DNA of 64,000 nt from Streptomyces cyaneochromogenes (GCF_003963535.1 NZ_CP034539.1:992001-1056000), one strand, 5' to 3'; counted from the first letter of the stretch, positions 27,662 to 36,828 are shown. Notes: generated by a model from the sequence alone, not told the origin. Program-made: numbers and translations.

Positions 27662-28135
27662 GTGGAACCGCGCCTCGACTACTTCGGCAACCCCCTCGCA
27701 GGGAAGGTGCTCAGGCACATCAACTCGGCAAGCAAGCTGGTGTCGGACTCGACGCTCCCGGCCACGGTCCAGGAACTGGTGAAGATCCGCGCGAGCCAGA
27801 TCAACGGCTGCGGCTTCTGCACGGACATGCACACCAAGGACGCCGCCCTCGCCGGGGAGAGCGCACAGCGCCTCCACCTGGTCGCCGCCTGGCGCGAGGC
27901 CAAGGTCTTCACGGAGGCCGAGCGTGCCGCGCTGGAACTGGCGGAGCAGGGCACGCGCATCGCCGATGCCGCCGCAGGTGTCACCGACGAGGCATGGGCC
28001 AACGCCGGCAAGCACTTCGACGAGGACCAGCTCGTGGCCCTGATGTCCCTCCTCGCCGTCATCAACGCCTACAACCGCATCAACGTCATCAACCAGCAGC
28101 CTGCCGGGGACTACCAGCCAGGCCAGTTCGGCTGA
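27662..28135 (+). CDS. Carboxymuconolactone decarboxylase family protein (AhpD-like)
   Basis: A 157-residue protein with the AhpD-type redox motif NGCGFCTDMHTKDA (CxxC plus His) around residue 55, preceded by VQELVKIRASQI. Such proteins reduce peroxides or act as disulfide carriers, and they are the classical target genes of ECF41 sigma factors. AAGGAGATCACC precedes the GTG at 27662. The promoter at 27598-27624 and two ECF41-like sigma genes downstream fit this. A patatin remnant follows 34 bases later on the same strand. Confidence 0.93.
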   Translation: MEPRLDYFGNPLAGKVLRHINSASKLVSDSTLPATVQELVKIRASQINGCGFCTDMHTKDAALAGESAQRLHLVAAWREAKVFTEAERAALELAEQGTRIADAAAGVTDEAWANAGKHFDEDQLVALMSLLAVINAYNRINVINQQPAGDYQPGQFG

Positions 28136-28169
28136 GGTCGGCTGCCGATGCGTCACGAGAGAGGTGGAT

Positions 28170-28677
28170 CATGACGGGAGCGAAGGGGACACGGCCGGTC
28201 CCGTCGGCAGGAGACCCGTCGGCGGGGCTGCGCGCACTCCCCCGTCCCGTCGCCGTCGTGCCGGCGCTGCCGGACCGGATCGAGGAGTTGGCGGTCCCCT
28301 TCACCGTGGTGGCCATGGACCTGGTCACCGGCGCTCCGGCACCGCTCGACCACGGAGACCTCGAGTCCGCGCTGCTGGCCGGCGCGGCCATTCCCGGGAT
28401 GCTGCCTCCGGTGGACCGTGACGTGCGCACGCTCGTCGACGGTGACGTGGTCGCCCACGTGCCGGTCCTGGCCGACCTGCGGGCGGGGACGGCCAGTTCC
28501 CCGTGGGACTTCGGGCGCCCTCAGCGGCTGATCGGCACCGCGTCCCGCACGGCGGGGCGCTTCGTCGACGGGCTGCGCATCGACGGGCCCGGGCTGTACC
28601 GGGCCGACGGCCCTTCGACGCCATCCGCCGTCACGGGCGGGACGGCGACTTCTTCCGTAGCGGAGGCCGGTCTGTGA
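28170..28677 (+). pseudogene. Patatin-like phospholipase, truncated
   Basis: The frame codes for the C-terminal half of a patatin: DRIEELAVPFTVVAMDLVTG, ALLAGAAIPGMLPPVDRD and TLVDGDVVAHVPV (catalytic Asp of the DGG/A motif, here DGD). The N-terminal oxyanion loop and GxSxG nucleophile are absent, and the last 55 residues lose similarity. An ATG at 28170 has GAGAGG upstream and the stop overlaps the GTG of the next gene (28674-28677), so it may still be translated and couple the glycosyltransferase. Confidence 0.7.
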
Positions 28678-30499
28678 GTACCATCGCGTTCCTCAACATC
28701 GGCATGCACGGGCACATCAACCCCACCCTGCCGGTCGTGGCCGAGCTGGTCCGGCGCGGCCACACCGTCACGTATCACACGTCGCCCGCGTTCCGTGCGG
28801 AGATCGAGTCCACCGGCGCGAAGGTCCACCTGTACCCCGGGCGCGACCAGCCGCTCCCCGATCCGCCGACGCCGGTCACGCTGCTGGAGTCGCTGGCGCG
28901 CACCACCGTCGGCCTGCTGCCCGTCGTGCTCGACGATCTGCGCCACGCCCGACCCGAGCTGATCGTCCACGACAGCTCCTGTCTGTGGGGCGCGGTCGCC
29001 GCCCGCGAGCTGGGTGTGCCGGCGGCCTCGTCGTTCACCACGTTCGCCTTCAACCGGCATGTCCCCAGCCCGACCCGCGGCTCTTGGGAGCTGTTGGCCG
29101 TGGCGCGCAGACAGCCCCGCAGCGTCCAGGGCTACTTGCGGGCCCGCCGGGAGCTGCGCCGCCGCTTCGACGCGCGCGGGCTGCCCCCGCTCGACCTGCT
29201 GAACATCCGCCAGCCCGTCAATATCGTCTACACCTCGCGGACGTTGCAGCCCGCCGCCGGGGGCTTCGACGGGTCGTACCGTTTCGTCGGCCCGAGCATC
29301 GGGGCCCGCCCGGCCGACCCCTCGTTCGATGCCGAGCTGCTCCAGGACCCGGTGCTGTATGCCTCGCTCGGCACGGTGTTCAACGCCCAGCCCGAGCTGC
29401 TGCGCACCTTCGCCACCGCGCTCGCGCCGCTGGGCGGCACCGTGGTCGTCTCCACCGGGCGGACCAATCCCGACGCGCTGGGTCCGTTGCCGGCGAACGT
29501 GCTCGCCCTGCGTTTCGTGCCGCAGCCGGAGGTGCTGGCCCGCGCGGCACTGTTCATCACCCATGGCGGGATGAACAGCGTCAACGAGGCCATGTACGCC
29601 GGGGTGCCGATGCTGGTGGTGCCGCAGGGCGCCGACCAGCCGATGATCGCCCGTCGCGTGTCGAGCTCGGCGCCGGCCTGTCGATCCGTACCCGGGACAT
29701 CGCCAAGGGCTCCGTGCGTTCCCTGGCCCGACGCCTGCTGCACGAGCGCGGGTTCCGGACGGCCGCGACCACTGTGCGGGCCGCCAACGGCGGTCAGCTG
29801 GTCAGGACCGTGCTCGCCGGGGCGCCCGAACTGCGCGTGCTGGGGCAGGTGCAGCCGTACTCGCCGCTGGCCGATCCGCTGGCCGACCGGCCGGTGTGGG
29901 CGTGGCTGCGCCACCACGTCGGGCTGCTGCTGTTCCTGCACAACGTCATGCAGATCTTCGTCGCCGCCGACCGCCGGTACCGCCCCCTGTACAACCGGGC
30001 CGTCGGCTCCCAGATCGCCACGCAGCTGCGGCTCGCCGGCTACCGGCCCGACAGCGGTGTCCCCGTGGTGCTGCTCAGCTACAGCGGCGGCGCGCAGGTC
30101 GCCACCGGCGCGGTCGACGAACTGCACACCCGGCTGCGCTGCCCGCTGATGGTGATCACGCTCGGCGGGTTCCACAACGGCGCCAACGACCTCACCCACG
30201 CCGAGCACGTGCATCAGCTCACCAGCGCCTACGACCGGATAGAGCGCGTCGGTACGTGGATCTTCCCGCAGCGTTGGCGTCTGTTCCGCCGCAGCGGATG
30301 GAATCGCGCCCGCCGGGCCGGGAAGATCACCGTGCACCGGCTCGAGCCGGCCACCCACCTCGGTCCGCGCAGCTACATCAGCCCGGAGGAAAGGCTGCCG
30401 GACGGCCGCAGCCACCTGGATCGCACGACCGACACCGTGATCACGCTGATCCGCGCCCGGTACGGAGCGTCCACGGGGACGGACAGCCCGCCGCGCTGA
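28674..30499 (+). pseudogene. MGT-family glycosyltransferase, frameshifted and joined to a hydrolase-like segment
   Basis: From GTG 28674 the first ~329 residues are a macrolide-type GT1 enzyme: FLNIGMHGHINPTLPVV, then DPVLYASLGTVFNAQPELL and the nucleotide-binding FVPQPEVLARAALFITHGG. Near 29660 the frame shifts and VELGAGLSIRTRDIAKGSV continues the enzyme to about 29795. After that the frame changes family: it has hydrophobic WAWLRHHVGLLLFLHNVM, VVLLSYSGGAQVATGAVDE (GxSxG-like elbow) and VITLGGFHN, resembling the C terminus of membrane-bound alpha/beta-hydrolase proteins. The locus looks like a deletion fusion of two genes. Confidence 0.7.
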
Positions 30500-30506
30500 G
30501 AGCGGG

Positions 30507-31412
30507 TCAGCTCCCGGGTTCCTCGTCGAGTCCGGAGACCAGGCCGCGCAGGAGGGGGCCGTACTCCGGGTGGGCGAGGGCGAACGCCATCTGGGCGACC
30601 AGGTAGTCGGCCGGGTTCCCGGTGTCGTACCAGCGGCCCTTGATGACCTGGCCGTAGACCGCGCGGGTGGCGGCGTAGGCGTTGATGGCGTCGGTCAGGT
30701 AGACCTCGCCGGTCCGGTGCTCGTACCAGCGGCGGGTCTGCTCGCGCAGTTCGTCGATGATGCCGGGGGTGACGACGTAGCCGCCGATGGCCGCGTACGA
30801 CGACGGGGCGGCCGCGGGCTCGGGCTTCTCAACCAGACCGGTGATGCGCAGCTGGCCGTCCCCGAGGTCCTCCTTGACGATGGGCACGCCGTAGCGCTGG
30901 GACTCGGTGGGGTCCATCGGCAGCAGGGCCAGCACCGGGCAGCCTGTCTGTTCGTAGGCCCGGATCAGCTGCTGGGCGCGGGGGACCTCGGCCACGAAGA
31001 CGTCGTCGGGCCACAGCACCAGCACGGGCTCGTCGCCGAAGGCCCGGGCGGCGTTGAGCACCGGGGTGCCGTTGCCGTAGGGACCGTACTGGTCGAGGTA
31101 GGTGATGTGGCCCTGGCGGGCCAGCTCCGCGACCTCCTCCACGGCGTCGGCGTACGCCGTCTTGCCGTCCTTGCGGAGTTGCTCGACGAGGGCGGGGTTG
31201 GGGCGGAAGTGGTCCTGGATGAGGCTCTTACCGCCGGAGACCACGATGGTGATGTCGGTGATGCCGGAGTCCACCAGCTCGCGCACGGTGTGCTCGATGA
31301 CCGGCTTGTCGCCGACCGGGAGCATCTCCTTCGGTGTCGCCTTCGTCAGGGGCAGCAGTCGGGAGCCGAGTCCGGCGGCGGGGATCACAGCCCTGCGAAT
31401 GGTCGGGGACAT
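30507..31412 (-). CDS. galU: UTP-glucose-1-phosphate uridylyltransferase
   Basis: A 301-residue GalU-type nucleotidyltransferase making UDP-glucose from UTP and glucose-1-phosphate. Motifs are VIPAAGLGSRLLPLTKATPK, KEMLPVGDKPVIEHTV, LVLWPDDVF and GLVEKPEP with a later GRWYDTGNPADY. Length is typical. GAGAGAAG lies before the ATG at 31412. It converges with the glycosyltransferase ruin, eight bases apart. Confidence 0.93.
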   Translation of the reverse strand: MSPTIRRAVIPAAGLGSRLLPLTKATPKEMLPVGDKPVIEHTVRELVDSGITDITIVVSGGKSLIQDHFRPNPALVEQLRKDGKTAYADAVEEVAELARQGHITYLDQYGPYGNGTPVLNAARAFGDEPVLVLWPDDVFVAEVPRAQQLIRAYEQTGCPVLALLPMDPTESQRYGVPIVKEDLGDGQLRITGLVEKPEPAAAPSSYAAIGGYVVTPGIIDELREQTRRWYEHRTGEVYLTDAINAYAATRAVYGQVIKGRWYDTGNPADYLVAQMAFALAHPEYGPLLRGLVSGLDEEPGS

Positions 31413-31868
31413 CACTTCTCTCTCGTCGACGGTCGCGCCGGACCGGCGGGCACGGCACATGGTCGACGCTACCAACGCCTGCGGCGGGCCCGCCGGTCGC
31501 CCGTTGCGCCGATCGGCGCGGGACCGCACGGCGGACCCCGGCGGCCGTAGAGCATCCGGCGCCGGGGCGCCATGGGATGGCCTCCAGGTCAGAACACCGC
31601 CGTGCGGTACCGCCTGGACGACCTCACGGCGAAGCTCCTCGGCGCCGAGGGCGCCCGGAGGGGGTGACCGATGTGCGCGCCGTGCTCCTCGCCGCCCAGG
31701 TGGAGACACGCGCGCTGCTGCCCGGCCCGGACGCCCGCATCGGTCGCGGGACCTTCGGCGCGTGGCCTCGCGCGGCGCCGGCGCACGGGACCGTGGCGGC
31801 CTGGCCTCCTCCGACCGGGGTACTCGGCACGAGCAAGCATCCCGTCGGCGCCATGGCGCCAGTCGCAC
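31413..31868. other. Gap with no intact gene; possible PucR/HTH tail remnant
   Basis: 456 bases without a supported gene. At 31593-31667 the plus strand reads NTAVRYRLDDLTAKLLG and then a stop, which looks like the last helix-turn-helix of a PucR-type regulator, an isolated fragment of 24 residues. Nothing else was recognised. Confidence 0.35.
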
Positions 31869-31895
31869 TGTCACAGGTGCGCCACCTGACTGGTC
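31869..31895 (+). promoter_or_regulatory. ECF41-type promoter of the methyltransferase gene
   Basis: TGTCACA at 31869-31875 and GGTC at 31892-31895 with a 16-base spacer. The ATG at 31905 is only nine bases after GGTC, so the transcript would be leaderless or nearly so. The spacer also holds an inverted repeat CAGGTG-CGC-CACCTG that overlaps the -35 box. Confidence 0.75.
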
Positions 31896-31904
31896 TAGCT
31901 TCAT

Positions 31905-32675
31905 ATGCTCCCTTCCTTGTCAGATGTGCCCGTAGTGCCACCCGGTCGGGAGGCACCGGACGCGTACGCGATCAGCGCCGAGTTCTACGACATCCTGCAG
32001 GCGGACCTGGACAGGGCACGCGTACGCCGTTTCTACGGCCGCGCTGTCCGCGGTGCCCGCCGGGGTGTGCTGGACGTGGGCGCCGGGACCGGACGGGTCA
32101 CGTTCATGTGCCTGGCTCGATCGCGGGCTCCGGTGTTCGCCGTCGAGCCCACGCGCTGTATGCGCTCCCTGCTGATGACGCGCTTGGCGGCGCTGCCCGT
32201 GGACGTGCGGACGCGCGTCACCGTGTACCCGTACCGGCTCGATGAGGCCGCCCTGCGCGAGGTCGCCGACGTGGGAATTTGCCACAACACGGTCGCCTGC
32301 CTGCGTCCGACCGCGCGCCGGGCCCTGTGGCCGGCGGTCGCCGACGCGCTCGTGCCCGGAGGTGTTTTCCTCGTCCAGCTTCCGCCAGAGCGCCTTCCGG
32401 ACGGCGAGGCCACGCATGTCCTCCCGGCCCAGACGATGGGCCGCCACGAGTACGGGGGACGCATGGTGATGTCGGCAGACGCGGACCGGATCCGGACGCG
32501 GTTCGACTACTGGGTGCGGGGCGAGAGCGGTGTGCTGCGCGCGTACACCGAAACGTTCTGGATGTGGCCCGCCTCCCGTGCGGAAGTGCTCGGGGAACTG
32601 GCGCAGTGCGGGTTCGTCCCGCTGCCCGAACGAGCCGATCCCGCCGTGCTGGCCGTACGGCTCGGGCGGCGTTGA
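31905..32675 (+). CDS. Class I SAM-dependent methyltransferase
   Basis: A 256-residue methyltransferase. Motif I is VLDVGAGTGRVTFMCLAR around residues 55-72, the SAM acidic residue is in VFAVEPTR, and motif III-like PGGVFLVQLPPE lies near residue 155. Substrate is unknown. An ECF41-type promoter ends nine bases before the ATG and no Shine-Dalgarno is present, which fits leaderless translation. It is followed 85 bases later by the first ECF41-like sigma gene, so one transcript may cover both. Confidence 0.85.
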   Translation: MLPSLSDVPVVPPGREAPDAYAISAEFYDILQADLDRARVRRFYGRAVRGARRGVLDVGAGTGRVTFMCLARSRAPVFAVEPTRCMRSLLMTRLAALPVDVRTRVTVYPYRLDEAALREVADVGICHNTVACLRPTARRALWPAVADALVPGGVFLVQLPPERLPDGEATHVLPAQTMGRHEYGGRMVMSADADRIRTRFDYWVRGESGVLRAYTETFWMWPASRAEVLGELAQCGFVPLPERADPAVLAVRLGRR

Positions 32676-32760
32676 CGTGCGCCCTTCGAAGGAGGGTCCG
32701 GACGCCGCGCACCCCGCCCTGCCCGCTTGTAGCCTGGTCGTCCAGGACTGGAGGACATCC

Positions 32761-33657
32761 ATGCGCGCCGAGGACGACTCGGGCCCCCTCGACCGGGCGA
32801 CCAGGCAGTTCATGGCAGCGCGCCCCCAGCTCTTCGGCATCGCGTACCGCGTCCTCGGCAGTGCCGCGGAGGCCGAGGACGTCGTCCAGGAGACGTGGCT
32901 GCGGTGGCAGCGGACCGACCGGGCCGAGATCCGGGAGCCGACGGCGTTCCTGGCGACCGTCACGACCCGGCTGGCGATCAACGTCGCCCAGTCCGCCAGG
33001 ATGCGGCGTGAGTCGTACGTCGGACCGTGGCTTCCGGAGCCCATCGACACCCGTGCTGATCCGCAGCTCGGTGCGGAACGGGCCGAGGCGCTCGACCTGG
33101 CGGTGCTCCTCCTCCTCGAGAAGCTCAACCCCGTGGAACGGGCCGCCTACGTGCTGCGGGAGGCCTTCGACTACCCGTACAAGCGGATCGCGGAGATCCT
33201 GGAGACGAGCGAAGCCAATACCCGCCAGCTGGTGACCCGCGCCAGGAAGCACCTGGCAGCGGAGCGCAAAGCGCCGGCCGGCCCCACCGCTCACCGGCGC
33301 CTGCTGGAGGTGTTCCTCGCCGCGGCCCGGACCGGCGACCTGTCGGAGCTGGAGCAGGTCCTCACGGAGGACGTGGTCAGCTACACCGACGGCGCGGGGA
33401 TGCGCGGGGCCTCCAGGATCCCGGTCGTCGGGCGCCTTCGCGTCGCCAAGTACCTTGCCGCCTTCGCCCCGCGGTTCTGGCCTCCGACGGACGTCCGCTG
33501 GGTCGAGGCCAACGGCAGGCCGGCCGTTCTCGTCTCCGCCCGAGGGGAGGCGGTGGCCCTGCTCTGCGCCGATGTGTCGGAACGGGGTATCGAACGCGTC
33601 ATGTGGGTCATGACTCCGGCCAAGCTGGCTCCTTACGTGGCCTCGCTGGCCGACTGA
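32761..33657 (+). CDS. ECF41/SigJ-like sigma factor (copy 1)
   Basis: A 298-residue ECF sigma factor with a C-terminal SnoaL-like extension. Sigma region 2 is FGIAYRVLGSAAEAEDVVQE, followed by the linker motif WLPEP (residues 90-94) that marks the ECF41 group, and region 4 with LNPVERAAYVLREAFDYPY. The extension begins near residue 175; its DGGGR-like motif is altered to DGAGM (210-214) and its NPDKL-like motif to TPAKL. In ECF41 proteins this extension regulates activity without a separate anti-sigma factor. TGGAGGA precedes the ATG. Confidence 0.93.
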   Translation: MRAEDDSGPLDRATRQFMAARPQLFGIAYRVLGSAAEAEDVVQETWLRWQRTDRAEIREPTAFLATVTTRLAINVAQSARMRRESYVGPWLPEPIDTRADPQLGAERAEALDLAVLLLLEKLNPVERAAYVLREAFDYPYKRIAEILETSEANTRQLVTRARKHLAAERKAPAGPTAHRRLLEVFLAAARTGDLSELEQVLTEDVVSYTDGAGMRGASRIPVVGRLRVAKYLAAFAPRFWPPTDVRWVEANGRPAVLVSARGEAVALLCADVSERGIERVMWVMTPAKLAPYVASLAD

Positions 33658-33680
33658 GTGCCCGGCTGCGGCCCCGCGGC

Positions 33681-33707
33681 TGTCACAAGGTGGGCGACCG
33701 GTCGGTC
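33681..33707 (+). promoter_or_regulatory. ECF41-type promoter of the OsmC/Ohr remnant
   Basis: TGTCACA at 33681-33687, a 16-base spacer and GGTC at 33704-33707, in the gap after sigma copy 1. The first ATG of the Ohr-like remnant is 55 bases further on. Confidence 0.75.
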
Positions 33708-33761
33708 AACCAGCTGTCCCGGGCCGGGAGTTCCTCGACGAGGCCAAAGGGTGCATCGACC

Positions 33762-34153
33762 ATGAGCGAGCAGTTCGGGTTGCTCGACCTGTCCATCGAG
33801 AAGGTGCCGGCGGTGCCGGCCTGCGCATGCCCGCCGAACTGGGCGGAGACGGCCTAGGGACGAATCCCGAGCAGCTCGTCGCGGCCGGTTTCGCCGCCTG
33901 CTTCCACGGCGCCCCGATCCTGGTGGCGCGCCAGGAGGAACTCGACCCCGCCCCGATCTCCGTGGAGGCGACCGTGGCCTTCGGGCGGGATCCTGGAGAC
34001 GGCGGATACCTGCTGCACATCGACCTGGTGATCAGGTGGCCGCGCATCGACCCGGAGATCGCAGCCCCGCTCCTGGAGAAGGCGGACTCGCGGTGCCCCG
34101 ACGCGAGGATGGCATCGCAGGGAACACCGACGACCATCACGCTGGCGTCCTGA
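33762..34153 (+). pseudogene. OsmC/Ohr-type organic hydroperoxide resistance protein, frameshifted
   Basis: An ATG at 33762 starts a short frame (MSEQFGLLDLSIEKV) that stops at 33857, while the family sequence runs in another frame from about 33820: MPAELGGDGLGTNPEQ, VAAGFAACFHGA (peroxidatic Cys) and ADSRCPDAR (resolving Cys), to the stop at 34151-34153. The first ~30 residues of Ohr are lost or shifted and the usual CPYS-TRGN tail is altered, so it is probably inactive. An internal ATG at 33827 could give a 108-residue product. Confidence 0.7.
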
Positions 34154-34161
34154 CGGAACCC

Positions 34162-34188
34162 TGTCACAGATCCCCCGACGGCCCGGTC
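34162..34188 (+). promoter_or_regulatory. ECF41-type promoter of the flavoprotein gene
   Basis: TGTCACA at 34162-34168, 16 bases, GGTC at 34185-34188, 33 bases before the GTG start of the flavoprotein gene. Confidence 0.8.
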
Positions 34189-34221
34189 GTAAGGAGTGAC
34201 ACCCCCTGATCGGAGAAGACC

Positions 34222-35952
34222 GTGGCTATCACCGAACAACGTCTGTCCACCATGGTGCTGGTGATCGGCACCGGCGGTGCCGGCCTGCGCGCGGCGATCG
34301 AGCTGGCCGAGGCCGGTGTCGACGTCCTCGCCGTCGGCAAGCGCCCCAAGGAGGACGCCCACACGGCGCTGGCCGCCGGAGGCATCAACGCGGCGCTGGC
34401 CACCATGGACCCCGAGGACAGCTGGCAGCAGCACGCCGCGGACACGATCAAGGAGAGCTACCTGCTCGCCGACCCGCGCACCGTCGAGATCGTCACCCAG
34501 GGCGCCGGCCGGGGCATCGACGACCTGGAGCGCTACGGCATGGCCTTCGCCCGGGAGGAGGACGGCCGTATCTCCCAGCGGTTCTTCGGCGCGCACAAGT
34601 TCCGGCGGACCGCCTTCGCCGGCGACTACACCGGCCTGGAGATCCAGCGCACGCTCATCAGGCGCGCCGAGCAGCTCGACATCCCCGTGCTCGAAGGCGT
34701 CTACATCACCCGGCTCCTGGTGCATGACGGGGCCGTGTTCGGCGCCTACGGCTTCGACCTCGCGAACGGAAGGCGCTACCTGATCCACGCGGACGCGGTC
34801 ATCCTCGCCGCGGGCGGCCACACGCGTATCTGGCGGCGCACCTCCTCACGGCGCGACGAGAACACGGGGGACTCCTTCCGCCTGGCCGTGGAGGCCGGTG
34901 CCCGGCTGCGCGACGCCGAGCTGGTCCAGTTCCATCCCTCCGGGATCATCGAGCCGGAGAACGCGGCCGGCACCCTGGTCAGCGAGGCCGCCCGGGGCGA
35001 GGGCGGGATTCTGCGCAACGCCCTCGGGGAACGGTTCATGGCCCGCTACGACCCCGACCGGATGGAGCTGTCCACCCGCGACCGCGTGGCCCTGGCCTCC
35101 TACACGGAGATCAAGGAAGGACGGGGCACCCCCAAGGGGGGCGTGTGGCTCGACGTCTCCCATCTGCCCCGGCAGACGATCATGACGCGGCTCCCCCGCG
35201 TCTACCAGACGATGCTCGACCTGCAGATGCTCGACATCACCCGCGACCCCATCGAGATCGCGCCCACCGCGCACTACTCGATGGGCGGCGTGTGGGTGCG
35301 TCCCGAGGACCACAGCACCGACGTGGCGGGGCTGTACGCCATCGGTGAGGCGTCGAGCGGGCTGCACGGGGCCAATCGCCTCGGCGGGAACAGCCTCATC
35401 GAGCTGCTGGTCTTCGGGCGCATCACGGCGCAGGCGGCCGCCGCCTACTCGCAGTCCCTGACCGCGCAGCGCCGGTCGGCGTCGGCCGTCGCCGAGGCCC
35501 GTGCGGAGATCGACGCTCTCCTCGCGGCGGACGGGCCCGAGAACGTACGCGCCCTGCAGCGGGCCGTCCGCAACACCATGACCGAGCACGCGGGGGTCGT
35601 ACGCGACGAGGAGGGCCTGCGTGCGGGGCTGGCAGAGCTCGCCGTGATCGAGAAGCGGATGGCGGACGTCGGTGTGCACCCGGACATCGCGGGCTATCAG
35701 GACCTCGCGCACGCCTTCGACCTCAAGTCCGCCGCCCTGGCGGCCCGCGCCACCCTCGAAGCGGCGCTGGAGCGGCGTGAGACCCGTGGCTGTCACAACC
35801 GCAGCGACTACCCCGACCTCGATCCCGCTCTGCGGGTCAATCTCGTGTGGTCCCCGAAGACCGGGGTCACCCGCCAAAGCATTCCGAGCGTGCCGGACGA
35901 GATCTCCGCCTTGATGGAAGAGGTCTCGACGGACGGAAAACTCGCCGAATGA
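34222..35952 (+). CDS. Stand-alone fumarate reductase/succinate dehydrogenase-like flavoprotein
   Basis: A 576-residue SdhA/FrdA-type flavoprotein. Features in order: FAD motif VIGTGGAGLRAAIELAEAG, HTALAAGGINAAL, FAGDYTGLEIQRTL, the substrate-site VQFHPSGI and SEAARGEGGILRN, then TAHYSMGGVWV and GANRLGGNSLIELLVFG. No iron-sulfur or membrane-anchor subunit gene is adjacent, unlike true respiratory complexes, so it may be a soluble dicarboxylate or L-aspartate oxidase-like enzyme. GGAGAAG precedes the GTG at 34222. An ECF41-type promoter lies upstream, placing it in a stress regulon. Confidence 0.9.
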   Translation: MAITEQRLSTMVLVIGTGGAGLRAAIELAEAGVDVLAVGKRPKEDAHTALAAGGINAALATMDPEDSWQQHAADTIKESYLLADPRTVEIVTQGAGRGIDDLERYGMAFAREEDGRISQRFFGAHKFRRTAFAGDYTGLEIQRTLIRRAEQLDIPVLEGVYITRLLVHDGAVFGAYGFDLANGRRYLIHADAVILAAGGHTRIWRRTSSRRDENTGDSFRLAVEAGARLRDAELVQFHPSGIIEPENAAGTLVSEAARGEGGILRNALGERFMARYDPDRMELSTRDRVALASYTEIKEGRGTPKGGVWLDVSHLPRQTIMTRLPRVYQTMLDLQMLDITRDPIEIAPTAHYSMGGVWVRPEDHSTDVAGLYAIGEASSGLHGANRLGGNSLIELLVFGRITAQAAAAYSQSLTAQRRSASAVAEARAEIDALLAADGPENVRALQRAVRNTMTEHAGVVRDEEGLRAGLAELAVIEKRMADVGVHPDIAGYQDLAHAFDLKSAALAARATLEAALERRETRGCHNRSDYPDLDPALRVNLVWSPKTGVTRQSIPSVPDEISALMEEVSTDGKLAE

Positions 35953-35999
35953 CCTGATGTCGCCGCGCGGAGAAGGTTTCTCGATTCCCGCGAGGCACC

Positions 36000-36026
36000 T
36001 GTCACACACCGAGACCCTGTCCTGTC
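36000..36026 (+). promoter_or_regulatory. ECF41-type promoter of the NmrA-like gene
   Basis: TGTCACA at 36000-36006, 16 bases, TGTC at 36023-36026. The second box differs by one base from the other five. It lies 42 bases before the coding start. Confidence 0.7.
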
Positions 36027-36067
36027 TCTTCTGGTGCAGACCGAATTTTTCCCGAAAGGAATCCGCT

Positions 36068-36814
36068 ATGAAGGTCGTCGTGATCGGTGGAACCGGGCTC
36101 ATCGGTTCGAAGCTGGTCGGCAAGCTAAACGAGCACGGGCACGAGGCGGTCGCGGCCGCGCCCAACACCGGCGTCAACACGCTGACGGGCGAGGGTCTCG
36201 CCGAGGTCCTGAAGGACGCCTCGGTCGTGGTCGACGTGTCCAACTCCCCCTCGTGGGAGGACGAGGCCGTCATGAACTTCTTCCGCACGTCCACGGCCAA
36301 CCTCCTCGAGGCGGAGGCCGAGGCCGGCGTGACGCACCACGTGGCGCTGTCCGTGGTCGGCACCGACCGTCTCCAGGAGAGCGGGTACTTCCGGGCCAAG
36401 CAGGCCCAGGAAGACCTGATCAAGGCGTCCGGCATGCCCTACTCCATCGTCCACGCCACCCAGTTCTTCGAGTTCATCAAAGGGATCGCGGACCTCTCGA
36501 CCGACGGCGACACCGTGCGTCTGTCCCCGGCCAGGATCCAGCCCATCTACTCCGACGACGTCGCGGCGGCCGTCGGCCGTACCGCGGTCGGCACTCCCGT
36601 CAACGGTGTCGTGGAAGTCGCGGGCCCCGACGTGTTCCAGCTCGACGAGCTGATCCGCAAGGCGCTCGCCGCCAAGAACGACCCCCGCGCGGTCGTCACG
36701 GACCCGCACGCCCCGTACTCCGGTGCCGAGTTGCAGGAGAACACGCTCCTGCCGGGTCCGGACGCGCAGATCGCCGAGACCAAGCTCTCCGACTGGTTCG
36801 CGCTGCAGCCGTAA
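36068..36814 (+). CDS. NmrA/NAD(P)-binding SDR-type reductase or epimerase
   Basis: A 248-residue atypical short-chain dehydrogenase. The Rossmann motif VVVIGGTGLIGSKLVGKL is N-terminal, followed by VVVDVSNSPSWED, HHVALSVVGTDRL and YSIVHATQFFEF. It lacks the classical YxxxK, as do many NmrA-like NAD(P)H-binding proteins. Epimerase/NmrA genes are one of the three usual ECF41 partner classes, and an ECF41-type promoter plus a sigma gene flank it. AAGGA is seven bases before the ATG at 36068. Confidence 0.9.
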   Translation: MKVVVIGGTGLIGSKLVGKLNEHGHEAVAAAPNTGVNTLTGEGLAEVLKDASVVVDVSNSPSWEDEAVMNFFRTSTANLLEAEAEAGVTHHVALSVVGTDRLQESGYFRAKQAQEDLIKASGMPYSIVHATQFFEFIKGIADLSTDGDTVRLSPARIQPIYSDDVAAAVGRTAVGTPVNGVVEVAGPDVFQLDELIRKALAAKNDPRAVVTDPHAPYSGAELQENTLLPGPDAQIAETKLSDWFALQP

Positions 36815-36828
36815 AGCGGACTGGCCGA

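Noticed and set aside
31593..31667. PucR-type regulator tail
   Set aside because: Only 24 residues with the NTAVRYRL pattern; recorded as a possible remnant within the gap entry and not as a gene.
31874..31888. CAGGTG-CGC-CACCTG as an independent operator
   Set aside because: It overlaps the -35 box of the ECF41-type promoter by two bases and could be chance; kept as a comment only.
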